Assembly: GCA_015143295.1 (NCBI GenBank)
Contig: CM026565.1
Location: forward strand, 31,628,052 to 31,692,051
Reading direction: 5' to 3'
Origin: Tetracentron sinense
Taxonomy: Eukaryota > Streptophyta > Magnoliopsida > Trochodendrales > Trochodendraceae
Length of the DNA stretch: 64,000 bases
Shown: one piece after another, positions 11,440 to 22,199 of the stretch
Layout: every line of letters starts with the position of its first letter
How positions within the stretch are numbered: position 1 is the stretch's first letter
Notes under the pieces: generated by a model
What the model was told of the DNA's origin: nothing
Databases searched by the model: none
The model's input: the letters and a program-made list of their open reading frames with translations, nothing else
Made by a program: the position numbers and the translations under genes

Positions 11440-11735
11440 AATCAAGTTCTAGCATTTTTAGAACACCCAAACTAGGCTTCATAATCATCCCCCAAATTGG
11501 CCAAAGTACCCCCCATATATGAAAAAGGGTTTGAGACTTGGGACCTGCCATTCAACTGATCCCACGAGTCAAAGTTTCAACCTAATCTGATGATCTCAAC
11601 CGTTCACGGGACGATGCACATAGGTTTTAGGACTTTTCATTGGATGGATCCTAATTTGGAGATCTCATGAATCTCTGCCCATTGCTAGTCTCAGTTTTGC
11701 AAAATCCTAATGACATAAATCCCGATATATAATTT
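11440..11735 (+). other. Distal 5' flank of gene B, left part
   Basis: Matches the 5' flank of gene C (about 46150-46530) phrase by phrase: ccaaattggccaaagtacccccc, actgatcc..acgagtcaaagtttcaacct, ttggatggatcct, gctagtctcagttttgcaaaatc. The match stops at atataattt (11727-11735) and resumes at 35712, so this is the displaced left half of gene B's upstream region. Confidence 0.85.
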
Positions 11736-13064
11736 GGGTAAATTACACTCACCTCCCATAAGGTTTGGTGAAATTTCGAAAACATCCCCTCTAGTTTCTA
11801 AAATTATACTACCCTCCTTTGTCAAGCACTTAATATTAACACTGTTAACTAAAGTTACCATTTTCCCATTTTCCCTAGATTGAGGAAACACGTTTTTACC
11901 ATTTGAAAGCTCAACCAAAGGAAAACATTAACTCCCAAACTGCCACGTGTCCCTTTTAATACTCACTAATTATGATTTAGATTTACCCACCCTTAGGGTT
12001 TGTCCATCTAACCTTAGTTTTAGGGAAAAAATAACCTTAGGTTGGTTATGCTTAACCGCAATTAAAGAGGGCTCTACAAGCCGCCATGTGTCCCTTTTAA
12101 CACCCTTAACTGTGGTTAAGATTCACTCATCCCTAAGATTCATTAATCTAACCTTGATTATAAGAAAATAAAATAAAATTAATTAATTTTAGGTTAATTA
12201 TATTTAACCACTGTTGAAGGATCTCTATAAGCCGCCACGTGTCCCTTTTAACACCCACTAACTATGGTTAAAACTCACTCACCCCTAGGATTCATCCATC
12301 AAACCTTGGTTTTTAGAAAAAAAAAACCTTAGTTGCTTATGCTTAACCACAATTAAAGGGAGCTCTACAAGCCGCCATGTGTCCCCTTTAACGCCCACTA
12401 ATTGTGGTTAAAATTCACTCACCCTTACGATTCATCCATTTAACCTTGATTTTAGAAGAAAAAAAAACCTTAGGTTGATTATGCTTAACCACAATTAAAG
12501 GGGGCTCTACAAACCGCCATGTGTCCCCTTTAACACCCACTAATTGTGCTTAAAATTCATTCACCCCTAGGATTAATCTATCTAACCTTGCTTTTAAGAA
12601 AAATATAAAAATATTAACCTTAGGTTAATTATGTTTAACCACAATTAAAGGATCTCTATAAGTCGCCATGTTTCCCTTTTAATACCCTCTAACTATGGTT
12701 AAGATTCACCCACCCCTAAAGTTCATCTATCTAACATCGGTTTTTAGAAAAAATATATATATATACTTGATTTTGGAAATATGTATTAACCTTAAGTTGA
12801 TATTATTAACCTTGGTTAGAAACCAATTATCATTTATTTTATTGAATTAACTAACCTTGTGTTGAAAAATGATAATTTAGACATTTTAAAATATTTAAAT
12901 GATAGCATCATCAAAGTCCATCTATAAAGTAACGGTAAACTTAAGGGGATGGGGTATCCGTTACAAACAACCAAAGTTGAGGGGAGGACAATGTAATTTC
13001 AAAAATTAGAGGAGAGGTTTCTGAAATTTCACCAAACCTCAAGGGAGGTGAGTGTAATTTACCC
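11736..13064. mobile_element. Left foldback unit with long TIRs
   Basis: Long inverted repeats (about 140-160 bp): the left end runs gggtaaattacactcacctccc...ggtttggtgaaatttc, and the right end gaaatttcaccaaacctc...gggaggtgagtgtaatttaccc. Between them is a tandem array of hairpin-forming units. No coding frame. Related to the unit at 34276-35711. Confidence 0.8.
11938..12790. repeat. Tandem array, about 140-bp units (six copies)
   Basis: Each unit starts near gccgccacgtgtcccttttaa, runs through actatggttaagattcactcacccctaggattcatcca, then aaccttggtttttag, an A-run, ccttaggttgattatgcttaaccacaatt and ctctacaa. Inside a unit, tggttaa...ttaacca and aaccttgg...ccttaggtt are inverted, so every unit can fold on itself. 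Unit starts are near 11943, 12081, 12232, 12372, 12514 and 12664. Confidence 0.75.
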
Positions 13065-13319
13065 AAAAAAAAAAAAGCTCCCCAAAGTTGAGCTACTACT
13101 CCTCTTTGGATCCTTTCCCAAATTTTGGTGAATAATATAGCACAGATGGGAGAGAACAAATAGAAGGCATGTCTACTTCGAACTTGAAACTTAGGATATA
13201 GAAGAAATGGGAGAGGGTGTGAAGTGATTTCTTATGTTATTTTTAAATGTGAATACTGATTTGTTATCAATCATTAAGATCAATTACTGTGTGCAATATC
13301 TCTTAACCAAAACTAAAAA

Positions 13320-13545
13320 AAATTACGTGTCTTGACCCGATCTTAATAGCAATCATTCGCTCCTTGCTCTCACATAGCTGCCCCTTTAACAGTCATGAAC
13401 TCCGGTTAAATTTTTTTTAATCTTGTGGTTAATTTTTTGTATTTTATCTTTCAAAAATTAAGGATAGATAAGTGAACCTTAGGGGTGAGTTTATCTTAAC
13501 CACAGTAAAGGGAGTTGAAAGGGAGACACATGACAAGAAATGGAG

Positions 13546-13590
<45 letters not shown>

Positions 13591-13622
13591 TAGGTCACCG
13601 ACTGAAGTGATTGTTTTCCCAA
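13320..13622. mobile_element. Small element carrying the shared hairpin core and a poly-C run
   Basis: Contains ctccttgctctcaca, tgcccctttaacagtcatgaactccggttaa, and further on ggtgagtttatcttaaccacagtaaa and gggagacaca. The same order occurs at 55497-55765. Weak inverted ends are caatcattc and gaagtgattg. It holds a 44-bp cytosine homopolymer (13547-13590). Proline or glycine frames across the run are meaningless. Confidence 0.5.
13547..13590. repeat. (C)44 homopolymer
   Basis: Forty-four consecutive cytosines on the + strand. It could form G-quadruplex or i-motif structures. Length is likely unstable or imprecise in the assembly. Confidence 0.9.
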
Positions 13623-13744
13623 TCTGGAATGCCAAAAGCTTAAATTTTGAGATAAAATAAAATAAATGACAAAAAACTAACTTTAGATTTTTAAGTTCAA
13701 AAAATAGTTATGGGGTGAATGAATCATTACCGTAGATAGTGAAT

Positions 13745-14425
13745 GTTTTAAAGTCAATATAGATGGTGCTCTACGATTAGAGGGAACAACATAGGGTTGG
13801 AGTTGGTTATTAGAGATCATAATGGGGATCTGGTTGGAGTTATGTCTAAAAGAATTTCATATTCTCTAAAATGCGAATTAATAGAGGTTATAGCAGCAAG
13901 AGAAAGACTGAAGTTAAAGACTGAAGTTTGTACTTGATTTGGACATGTAGGATGTTATTTTGGAGGGTAACTCGGTCAATATCATTCGCGCACTTAAATC
14001 TCGAGAAGAGAATTTCTATTTTGAAATCATGGTTCTATATGATGTAAATATATTAAGCTCTCATTTTTGTTAATTTTTGTTATTGCATAGCTTTTCTCAT
14101 GTTCATAGAGAGCTCATTGCTTGACTACGAAAGCTCTTCCCATTCATGATTTTATTGTTTGGATGGAAGAACAGCTTTTAAAGTTGATTTGCTTCTTTTT
14201 TTTTATAACCATGGACATCTTGAGCCTTGAAAGCTCATACTAATGCCACGGGCTACATAGGGAATATCCCCACCCCATGCAACCGTTAATGAGAGGAGCC
14301 AGAAATTGAACTCAAGACCTCTGGGTTTACGGTTCGTCTAAGTGACCATTGGGCTACACCCTCAGGGGTTGATTTGCTTTTAAATAATGTAATATCTTTT
14401 GCTTCTTATTAATATTAAATCTCAA
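13745..14425 (+). pseudogene. LINE RNase H-like (RVT_3) fragment
   Basis: Reading on + gives GVGVVIRDHNGDLVGVMSK, then SYSLKCELIEVIAARERLKL. This matches the plant LINE C-terminal RNase H domain (G.G.V.RD..G, then an E in an AE/IEA helix). It then decays through stops and shifts (…ILEGNSVNIIRALKSREENF, HVHRELI, FIVWMEEQLLK). A SINE (14195-14367) interrupts it and the frame resumes after the duplication. Not functional. Confidence 0.65.
14195..14367 (-). mobile_element. tRNA-derived SINE (copy 1)
   Basis: Minus-strand orientation: the head begins at 14367 with cctgagggtgtagcccaatgg. It has an A-box-like tgtagcccaatgg (14346-14358), a B-box-like gagttcaatttc (14302-14313) and a terminal A-rich tail at 14195-14203. 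It is flanked by a 12-bp duplication gttgatttgctt at 14183-14194 and 14368-14379. Box spacing (about 33 nt), tail and duplication together identify a Pol III SINE. Confidence 0.85.
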
Positions 14426-14529
14426 AATTAGGACACGGAGCCATGGATTAATGAGGACCGTGCATTTCGCCCCATAGGAAAATGTGCGGTCGTTAAATAT
14501 TTCTTTTTTTTTTGTTCAATGAGTGGGAA

Positions 14530-15665
14530 GACCCACAAACTAAATACAAAGCTGAGGGGTAGAAACCCCCGTTACATCATTTCTGAGAATTGGTAAAACA
14601 CCAGCGGGTGGGGAGCAGAAAAAGGTAACACCAAGAGCCCCAGAATGGCTAAATTTAGCAATCCAATTTGCAGCTCGATTTCCTCCCCGAAAAACATGCT
14701 CAAGCTGGTACTTAGGGTTGCACAAAGCCCGATTGGCCCGTTGGTGCGGCTCGGCTCGGCTCGGCTCGGCTCGGCTCAGCCCGGCCCGGTTTAGCCTGAA
14801 ATTTTGGGCTCGAACAAGCCAAGCCAAGCCTAAAAAAAAGCCCGAAAGCTAATTCAAGCCAAGCTCCAGCCCACCCCTGTGCGGCTCGGCCCGGCTCGAA
14901 GCCCGGCTCAATTGAGGTTCAGATCGGCCCGAACTCGGCTCGGCTTGAAAATTATTTTAAAAAATAAAAAATATATATATTGTTTATATATATCATTATT
15001 ATATATATATAAATAATATAAAATTTTATTTTTTTAAAAAAAAAAGGGATTCAAGTTGAGCTCGAGCCAAGCCAAGCCCAGCTTGAGCTTGAATCAATTC
15101 GGGCCGAGCCGAGCTTCAAGCCAATTTTTTTTTTCGGGCCACACAATCGAACCTGTTTTTGGGTCAAGCCGAGCTTCGGGCCTCGATCAAATTACTTCAA
15201 GCCAAGTCGGGCTTGGCCAAGCTCAGCCCGAATTCAGCCCTACTGGTACTCCCAAGATTTTCCTAGGACCGCTCTACAAGCTCTGATGAGGTGACCATGG
15301 GGGTTAGAATTAATCTGATCTTTAGTAACAAGATTAACGACCGCACTAGAGTCAATTTCAACAATAACTCTCCTGTAACCTTCGGACTAAGCCAGCGTTA
15401 ACCCATGAAAGAGTGTCCAAAGTTCAGCCACAGTGATAGAGCAAATATCAATATTGTGTCCAAAACCAATCAACTACCTACCATCATCGCCACGAATCAA
15501 TCCACCACTAGAGGCCTCGCCCAGATTTCCTCAGGAACTGCCATCTGTGTTAAGTTTCAACCATCCCATTATAGGGGGAGTCCAAGAGATAAGATGCAAT
15601 TGTTTCGGAGGATTAAAGTTTTCTGCCTTCAGGACTTCCTCAAACTCATTGGTTCTTCTTAATAA
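14530..15665 (-). pseudogene. LINE RNase H-like (RVT_3) fragment, split by a MITE
   Basis: Minus strand, from about 15640 downward: WLKLNTDGSS (RNase H first Asp), GGLIRGDDG, AELWTLFHGL (catalytic E region), EGYRRVIVEIDSSAVVNLV (second Asp), then HLIRACRAVLGKSWEYQLEHVF. After the MITE at 14713-15242 it continues RGGNRAANWIAKFSHSGALG and FCSPPAGVLPILRNDV, ending near 14540. Stops after DGSS and GLTLA show decay. This is the 3' end of a plant L1-type ORF2 or a relict RVT_3 gene. Confidence 0.75.
14713..15242. mobile_element. hAT-like MITE, 530 bp (copy 1)
   Basis: Ends TAGGGTTGCACAAAGCCCG and CGAATTCAGCCCTA with a perfect 8-bp duplication ctggtact at 14705-14712 and 15243-15250. Rich in gctcggc/gccgagc words with an AT-rich centre. 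Closely related in layout to 33569-34035. Inserted in the LINE RNase H fragment. Confidence 0.85.
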
Positions 15666-16203
15666 GATGTAATCAATAGGATCATTAGGCTTACAAAAGT
15701 ATAATCAAATGTAGACTTATTAAAGGGTATTAAAAAGTCTGCTTTAAAACTTAGGGAAGGGACCGGGAAATAACAATAGAGGATTCGAGTCCCTTTTTAA
15801 ACATGTTGGGATATGTTGGGACATATTTAAACATTGTTTTTTCTTTGTAGGACCCAACTTGTTGTTTGTCGTTTAGGGGCCCACGCCCAATTTGGCAATC
15901 CTGCACTCGTGAGGGCCGTTGTACCTATGACCGCACGCTTTTACTAAAAATGGAAAAGATCCTTAGTCAAAGTCAAATACGACCAATTTGGTCAAACTCA
16001 ATCGTTGAACGTGGAAGACGTGTTGCATTTCCAGCGTACGATGGACTGATCCTATATCAGACGGTTGATATGTAACGATCTTGCAGTTTACCGACATTAG
16101 TATTCCAAAATTGCTTAACTTCCATGCAAATCTAACAGTTTTGTAGTTTTGTAAGTATAATATGTTTTATTCACTTTTTTCCCGTATCATAATTATAATA
16201 TGT
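15666..16203. other. No gene seen
   Basis: Ordinary non-coding sequence; a 69-codon frame at 15866-16075 has no recognisable motif and no upstream signals. Confidence 0.3.
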
Positions 16204-16212
16204 TTTATAATA

Positions 16213-16473
16213 GGCCTCGGATTGTCTCTGGCGAAGTTAGCAAAGGCTCTCGGGGTTCCATGCATTGTGCGACAGTTGGTGTAAAAATGGAGAGAAGTCA
16301 TTTCATTTTCTTCCCATAATTTTGACTTCTCCCCATTTGATATCTCTCACCCTTATTCTCACACACTTATCGCCACATGTCTTATTAAGGGTGGAGAAGT
16401 CAAAATCATGACCCCCATCATTTTGACTTCTCTACCACTTGTCACCTATTCTATGAAACCCCGAGACAAGGCC
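16213..16473. mobile_element. Mutator-like MITE (copy 1)
   Basis: Inverted counterpart of the element at 36044-36331, sharing gttccatgcattgtgcgacagttgg, agtcatttcatttt, gacttctcccc and ttaagggtggagaagtcaaaatca. Ends ggcctcggattgtctctgg and ccgagacaaggcc, flanked by 9-bp near-duplicates tttataata / tttatatta (8 of 9). No coding capacity. Confidence 0.75.
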
Positions 16474-18527
16474 TTTATATTATTACCCACTTTAGTATTC
16501 TACTGTAGATGCTTCCATCCCTTCATATGGCTCGGCTCCACATCTAAGTTTTCGGTGATAATTTGTGAGCCGTGAACTCGGCTTCGAGTCTCTCTGGTTC
16601 TCTATGTTTTTTTTTTTTTTTTTTGGTAAATGGTTCTCTATGTTTAAGAGGTTGGTATTCCACAATTTTGTATTAGAATCAATCCTGAGTATTGGAAAAC
16701 CCTAAAATTTCTCAATTTTACACAAAGGTTTTAACACATCCGTAAAATTGTACAAAAACTTAAAATCATTTAAAAAGCTCTATACATTTAAATTGGGCCT
16801 AATGACAAGACATAAGCCTCTTACGGCTTGAGTCTAGGTACGAAGTAGAAAGCCCATATATCCAAGTCTAAATTCAAATGAGTCACACACTCAACAAATG
16901 GGTTGATCTATCAACACAAGAAGTCTGAGTATGAACTCAATACCCAAGAAGATGGTGAGACCAATGAGAGTCTTCTAAGTCCCTTAAATCACTAAATAGA
17001 GTGAGACTCTTGAAATCCGTATCTCTAAATGGGCAAAACTCATAAAAGTCTTTTAAGTCCCTTAAACCAAAAAATGGAGTACGACTCTTAGAATCCTTAT
17101 CTCTAAAAATCTATAAATAAAACTCAAAGCTAGAGATTTAGGGATTCAGAAATTCAAAAATTCAGAAGAAGAAGCCAAAGAAGAGAATTCAGAAGAATCA
17201 TCAAGCTTTCAGAGAAAAGATATCAAAGTATTCCAGAGAAGATAAAGCTACAAAGAAGGCTGTTCTCCTTTAAAATCACTTTCTAACCGATCAAGCGCGA
17301 AGCTCGGAATAAAATAAAAACTACATCAACACTTTCAAATAAGATCGAGATCACACCTTGGCCCTCATCTTCTACTTTAAAAAGTTCTGACTTTTAATCA
17401 AATGATTCTTAAGAGTTGTACCAAATTCTAAATAAATAAATAAATATTTTGTTCATCAATTATTTCGTCCACGAAATTGTGTCGACAAGTACATTCAAGT
17501 ATATTTCCGAATTCTAACTCTTTAATTCTAATAATGACATGTTTAAATTAAAACTGATGTACTAAAAAATGACTAAAGACGCTATGTCAAATCTAATTTT
17601 AATTTTTAACTATATGAGTTAAAGGGTTATGATTGGGAGTATATTTGAGAGTACTCCTAGATTAGTTCATTGTATTAACTAGGGTTACGACCTAACCATA
17701 TCACATGTATTAAAAATATTTTTTTTCTTAAGAATTCCATCACAACGATAGGATAAAAATCCAAATCCCCTACATCAATGCCAAGAAATAGTCAAGATCA
17801 AGGAAATAGAGCATTGGGGGAAAATATGCTCAATTTGTCACTCATCAATAGAACTTTGTTTTTGAAGGATAGATTTCTTAAATGATATTTCTGTTTTAAT
17901 TTTTGCCTCCCCTTAAAATCTTTTGTTATATATTATTTGATTTAGCTGTAATTTTTGTATTGGTCCATTAACTCCTTTCAAGCTAATTAGCAGATGCGGT
18001 TTGAGACTATTAGTAGCTATTTGAGCTTGCTTGACCTGAGTTGGTAAGTCTTCGTTAGCCTCATTTCTTCTTATATTTTTTTTTCGTTGGGGGTAAATCG
18101 TACACACACAACACACAGAGTATGCCAACACACACAAGATTTTAAGACTTGATTCCAACACATCTTTACAAAACAAAATGGTTTATCTCTTGTAAAGATG
18201 GAGAATCTTTATAAGCCACAGGGGGGAGTATATCGGTTACTAAACCCTTACAAGTCCAAGGATACAATGCAACAATGCATCATGCATGATGCATTACTTT
18301 TTATTTTAAAAAAAAAATAAAAATTTGACATGATAACATAACAAATCTAAAATAATACGTGTTTTATTCTCTTTTTGGTCAATGACTGCCAAAATCCCCT
18401 GACTCGATTTAAAATCCAAAAAGAAACCGTATTCCTTTTTATTTTGTGGTAACCGCTGGCGCTGAGTCGGCTTCAATGGAGGGACGTAAAAAGAGCAAAA
18501 GCAAATTCGAGTTGGACTCTTACGAAA
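16474..18527. other. Non-coding; possible solo LTR around 16690-17490
   Basis: Contains an imperfect direct duplication (agtcttctaagtcccttaaa...gtatctctaaa at about 16969-17030 and again at 17048-17110), then a TATA-like tctataaataaaac (about 17110) followed by A/G-rich sequence and a terminus-like gtccacgaaattgtgtcgaca near 17468-17488. That order resembles the R-U5 end of a plant LTR. No coding frame, primer site or second LTR was found. Confidence 0.3.
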
Positions 18528-18536
18528 TAAATAAAT

Positions 18537-20061
18537 GAGAAAATATATTTACACCCCTTAAGGTTTTGACGAAAATACTCATAAACCCTTCAGGTCTGAG
18601 AAAATATAATAGATATCCCTACTTTTCAAAAAATTGACACTTACACTACTTTCATTAGTTGACTGTTAGTTAACAGAATGATAATGTATGATAATGTCAT
18701 GTGATAAAGTGGTATGAACTATCAAAAATGTCTTCTTTATTAAAGTTGTCATTTTTCACTTTTCTCATTTACGAAATTGTCCTCTCATTTTTCATTTTTA
18801 AATGAAGTCAAATCCTCTAAGGGTGGCCACGGTCCTTCTTGACACCCTTTAAATGGGGTTAGATTCACCCACCCCTAGGATTCATCCGCTCATCTTTGGG
18901 GTTTTTTTTTTCTAAATATTAATTCTTTTTTTAAAATTTAAAAATTATTAGTAAGGCTTTTTTTAATATTAAAATATTTTTTAAAAAAACCAAGGATGGA
19001 CGGATGAACCCTAGGGGTGGCCACATGTCTTTTTTGACACCCCTTGAAGTAGCCACGTGTCCCTTTTGACACCCCTTAACTGTAGTTAAGATTCACCCAC
19101 CCTTAGGGTTCACTCACCCATTCTTGGTTTTTTTTTTTTTTTTTTAATTTTAATTATTTTTTAAAAATTTAAAGACTGTTTTGAAGGCTTTTTTAATATT
19201 TTAAAAAAGAATTAATATTCTTAAAAAAAAATCAAGGATGGACGGGTGAACCCTAGGGGTGGCCACGTGTCCTTTTTGACACCCCTTGAAGTAGCCACGT
19301 GTCCCTTTTGACACTACTTAACTGTGGTTAAGATTCACCCAACCTTATGGTTCACTCACCCATCCTTGGTTTTTTTTTTTTAATATTAATTCTTTTTTAA
19401 AAATTAAAAAATTGTTTTTAAGGTTTTTTTAATATTAAAAAAAAGAATTAATATTTAAAAAAAAACAAGGATGGGCAGGTGAACCCTTAAGGTGGCCACA
19501 TGTCCTTTTTGACACCCCTTAAATGGGGTTAGATTCACCCACCCCTAGGGTTCACCCGTCCATCGTTGATTTTTTTTTTATATTAATTCTTTTTAAAAAT
19601 ATTTTTAATATTAAAAAAGCCTTAAAAATAGTTTTTAAAATTTAAAAAAGGAATTAATATTTAGAAAAAAAAAAAAAAACAAAGGATGGGCGGGTGAACA
19701 CTAGGGGTGGGTGAATCTAACCCATTTAAGAGGTGTCAAAAATGACATGTGGCCATCTCAAGGGTTGTCAAAAAAGACATGTGGCCACCCCTAGAGGATT
19801 TGATTTCATTTAAAAATGAGGGGACAATTTCATCTATGAAAAAAGTGGATAATGATAACTTTAGTAGATGACATTTTTTATAGTTCATACCACTTTATCA
19901 CATGACATCACCATTCTGTCAGTTGACTAACAGTCAACTGACGAAAGGAATGTAAGTGTCAATATTTTGAAAAGTAGGGATACCTAAGATATTTTCTGAA
20001 ACCTGAGGGATTTATGTGTATTTTTATCAAACTTGAGGGGGGTGTAAATGTATTTTCTCCG
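18537..20061. mobile_element. TIR element with internal hairpin array, 1.5 kb
   Basis: Long inverted ends: gagaaaatatatttacacccc...aaacccttcagg at the left, and cctgagggatttatgtgt...ggggtgtaaatgtattttctc at the right. Inverted homology extends a few hundred bases (gatgtcatgtgataaagtggtatgaacta pairs with tagttcataccactttatcacatgacat). A 9-bp taaataaat occurs at 18528-18536 and 20062-20070, but this is low-complexity sequence. The interior (18790-19800) repeats inverted blocks of ccacgtgtccctttttgacacccc and ggttcactcacccatccttgg. No transposase frame. Confidence 0.75.
18790..19800. repeat. Array of hairpin blocks, about 240-bp period
   Basis: Alternating tgtggttaagattcacccaccc-tagggttcactcacccatccttgg and its complement (caaggatggacgggtgaacccta-ggggtgg), separated by A/T runs and ttttttaatatt. 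Three to four blocks. The sense half resembles the units at 11938-12790 and 34590-35420. Confidence 0.7.
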
Positions 20062-20126
20062 TAAATAAATAAGGAGTTGGACCCACCACCTATCATAACA
20101 TAATCCAGTAGATTGAGATATTGGAG

Positions 20127-20306
20127 ACACCCTACGAATAGCCCAGTGATAGATGCATTCCTTCCTTAGGAAGGAGATTCCAGGTTCCATTCCTGAGAGG
20201 GTGAGAGTGAGTTACACTCTCCACCCACCTTTAACTTAGAATAGATACCGACTTGCTAACCTGGTTGCGGCCTAATAGTGTGTCTCATACAAAAAAATAA
20301 AAAATA
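20127..20306 (+). mobile_element. tRNA-derived SINE (copy 2)
   Basis: A-box-like tagcccagtgat (20139-20150), B-box-like ggttccattcc (20183-20193) and an A-rich tail (20291-20306), flanked by an 11-bp duplication agatattggag at 20116-20126 and 20307-20317. This is a complete SINE insertion in + orientation. Confidence 0.85.
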
Positions 20307-20317
20307 AGATATTGGAG

Positions 20318-20692
20318 TCCTGGCAAAGAAAACATCTGTATGTGGCTTCGGATTATCTAGATGCTTCGGGTTTAAAATAACATAAATATCATAATTGCCT
20401 CGCCTCGAATTATTAATAGAATGCATACAACAATTACATTAGTCTACAAATTATTTGAAGTTGGCACATATAAAATGGGGGAGGAAAATGCCAAAAAATG
20501 ACGTGAGAGACACGAAGAAAGTTTGATATCATCTTTTAATTAAAAATTATAGTTTTCAATAAAATAGAAGACTAAAAAGGACTATACATTAGTTTTTTTT
20601 TTTGGTAAACTCAATCATACCACAAGGCAAGGCAATTACAAGGAAATACTCACACCACCCAAGCACTCACACACACACCACATGATGATGAT
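20318..20692. other. No gene seen
   Basis: AT-rich non-coding sequence ending in a short cacaca run and gatgatgat repeat next to the Gypsy insertion site. Confidence 0.35.
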
Positions 20693-20697
20693 GATAC

Positions 20698-21594
20698 TGT
20701 GAAGGGAAAAATACCGGATGGACACGCGTCAGCAGCAGCTTCTTCCACGTTCTGGTTTACTGGCAGAAGGTTGGAGAAGAGGGTGTGGCACCCTGACCTG
20801 TACTCCGATGGTAAAGTCAGTAGGGGTAGAAGACGATGAATAGTAAACGCAAGAACAATCACTGAAATATACGCAAGACACTAAAAGCCCTGAACGCGTC
20901 TTCTCGGATCTGGGTTTCTCAACTACTGTCCTCTGCACTAAAAATTACGGGGTTTATATAGGGCGAGGTTGGTATGGTCATCGATGACCATGGATGGCCA
21001 TAGGTGCCCATACCACGTGTCTTAGCACTCATTGCCAAACATCTTAGACATGTCTGCCGTCGGTTGCATTACACGTGGGAACCTCCCCCAAGTCCAATCG
21101 GACGGGATCGGACGGTACGCAGAAGTGACCAGCATTAAATGCCAAGACAGTGCTTTCGGCACGAAGCGGCGAATTCGGCACACTTGTCGGAATTATGGAT
21201 CGCCTCCTGATCACTTCCTCCTACAAGTCGGTCTCGTTGTCGACTTAAGCTCGGTTACGACGTAGATGCCTTAAAACACAGCACGACATCGTTGTCAATG
21301 AGACAACGGGCTCGTTGTTCGCGTAACGACAATCGATGTTGTCAAGAGCACAACGCTCACGTTGTGCTTCAGACAACGAGCTCGTTGTCGAGACCACAAC
21401 GGAAACGTTGTTCTTCGTGAGAACAAAGATGTCGCAATGCGCACAACGGGAACGTTGTACGTCAGACAACGTGTGACCCTTATATTTCAAGCACGTGGCC
21501 CCAACTTGTGAACACGTGTCACTTTCGTGAACAAAACGACAAAAACGAGCTCGTCCCACAACGCTGAGCTGGCACACGAATTTTATCCGTTACA
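20698..21594 (-). repeat. Gypsy 3' LTR
   Basis: Same length as the 5' LTR and identical by eye except at 21538. Its U3 part (20962-21594) faces the antisense gene on the + strand. Confidence 0.95.
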
Positions 21595-21606
21595 ATTTGC
21601 CCCTTT
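21595..21606 (-). other. Gypsy polypurine tract
   Basis: Minus strand AAAGGGGCAAAT directly abuts the 3' LTR, the expected plus-strand primer. Confidence 0.8.
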
Positions 21607-22199
21607 ATGATGCTTGGAACGTAGTTCGAAGCGTCATAAACGAACAACAAGATCATACCTGACACCACTCCGGAAGGCGAAACGTTGCGTGCTTTAAACG
21701 CTTATTGAGGAGGTCGACCGTTCACGCCAGCTGGCCACGCGTGCGAACCGTCGCGTCTCTTCAATGCGGACAGGCTGTCATCATCACCGATTTAAATTTC
21801 GAGAATGCTTTAATGACCCTGACGGTTATCATACTCGGTGAAAAGACGATCTTGCCACTACTCTTAATTCCGTCGATACAGGTGTACGCCTCAGATGAAG
21901 GGTAGTGGTGTACTTTCGCGAGCCAGAGACGTTAATAAAATCCCATCGAATCCTCTCTCTCACCCACCCTGTTTCATCAAGCACTGTTACTCTGTCGAAT
22001 CTTCTTCTCGCCCGAAAGTTCGTCTTCCTCAAGCTCTTCAACGATCTTTCTGAGTTTTTCAGTTCGGTACGCCCTTCACCCCTATCTCTTATTCTCTCTT
22101 ACTGTTTTTCCCATTTCTCCCTTCTCTGGTTCCCAGTGTGGTTTTCCTCCGCACATACTCTTTTGTTCTTGCCCTTCTTTCCGATTTCTTCTTACCACT
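21607..22199 (+). other. 5' region of the antisense gene
   Basis: Between the 3' LTR and the antisense ATG. CT-rich from about 21950 (tcctctctctcaccc ... ttctctctta), as in plant 5' leaders; no clear TATA box. Promoter probably here or in the adjoining LTR (inference). Confidence 0.4.

Noticed and set aside
13444-13660. Poly-glycine and poly-proline frames on both strands
   Set aside because: Created entirely by the C44 homopolymer.
16690-17490. Possible endogenous pararetrovirus leader, because of the TATA-like tctataaataaaac and A/G-rich region
   Set aside because: No coat, movement or RT coding sequence follows; kept only as a possible solo LTR.
20139-20193. Possible tRNA gene because of A- and B-box-like motifs (also at 14302-14358 and 50591-50647)
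   Set aside because: No cloverleaf can be formed, there is an A-rich tail, and two of them have target duplications: these are SINEs.
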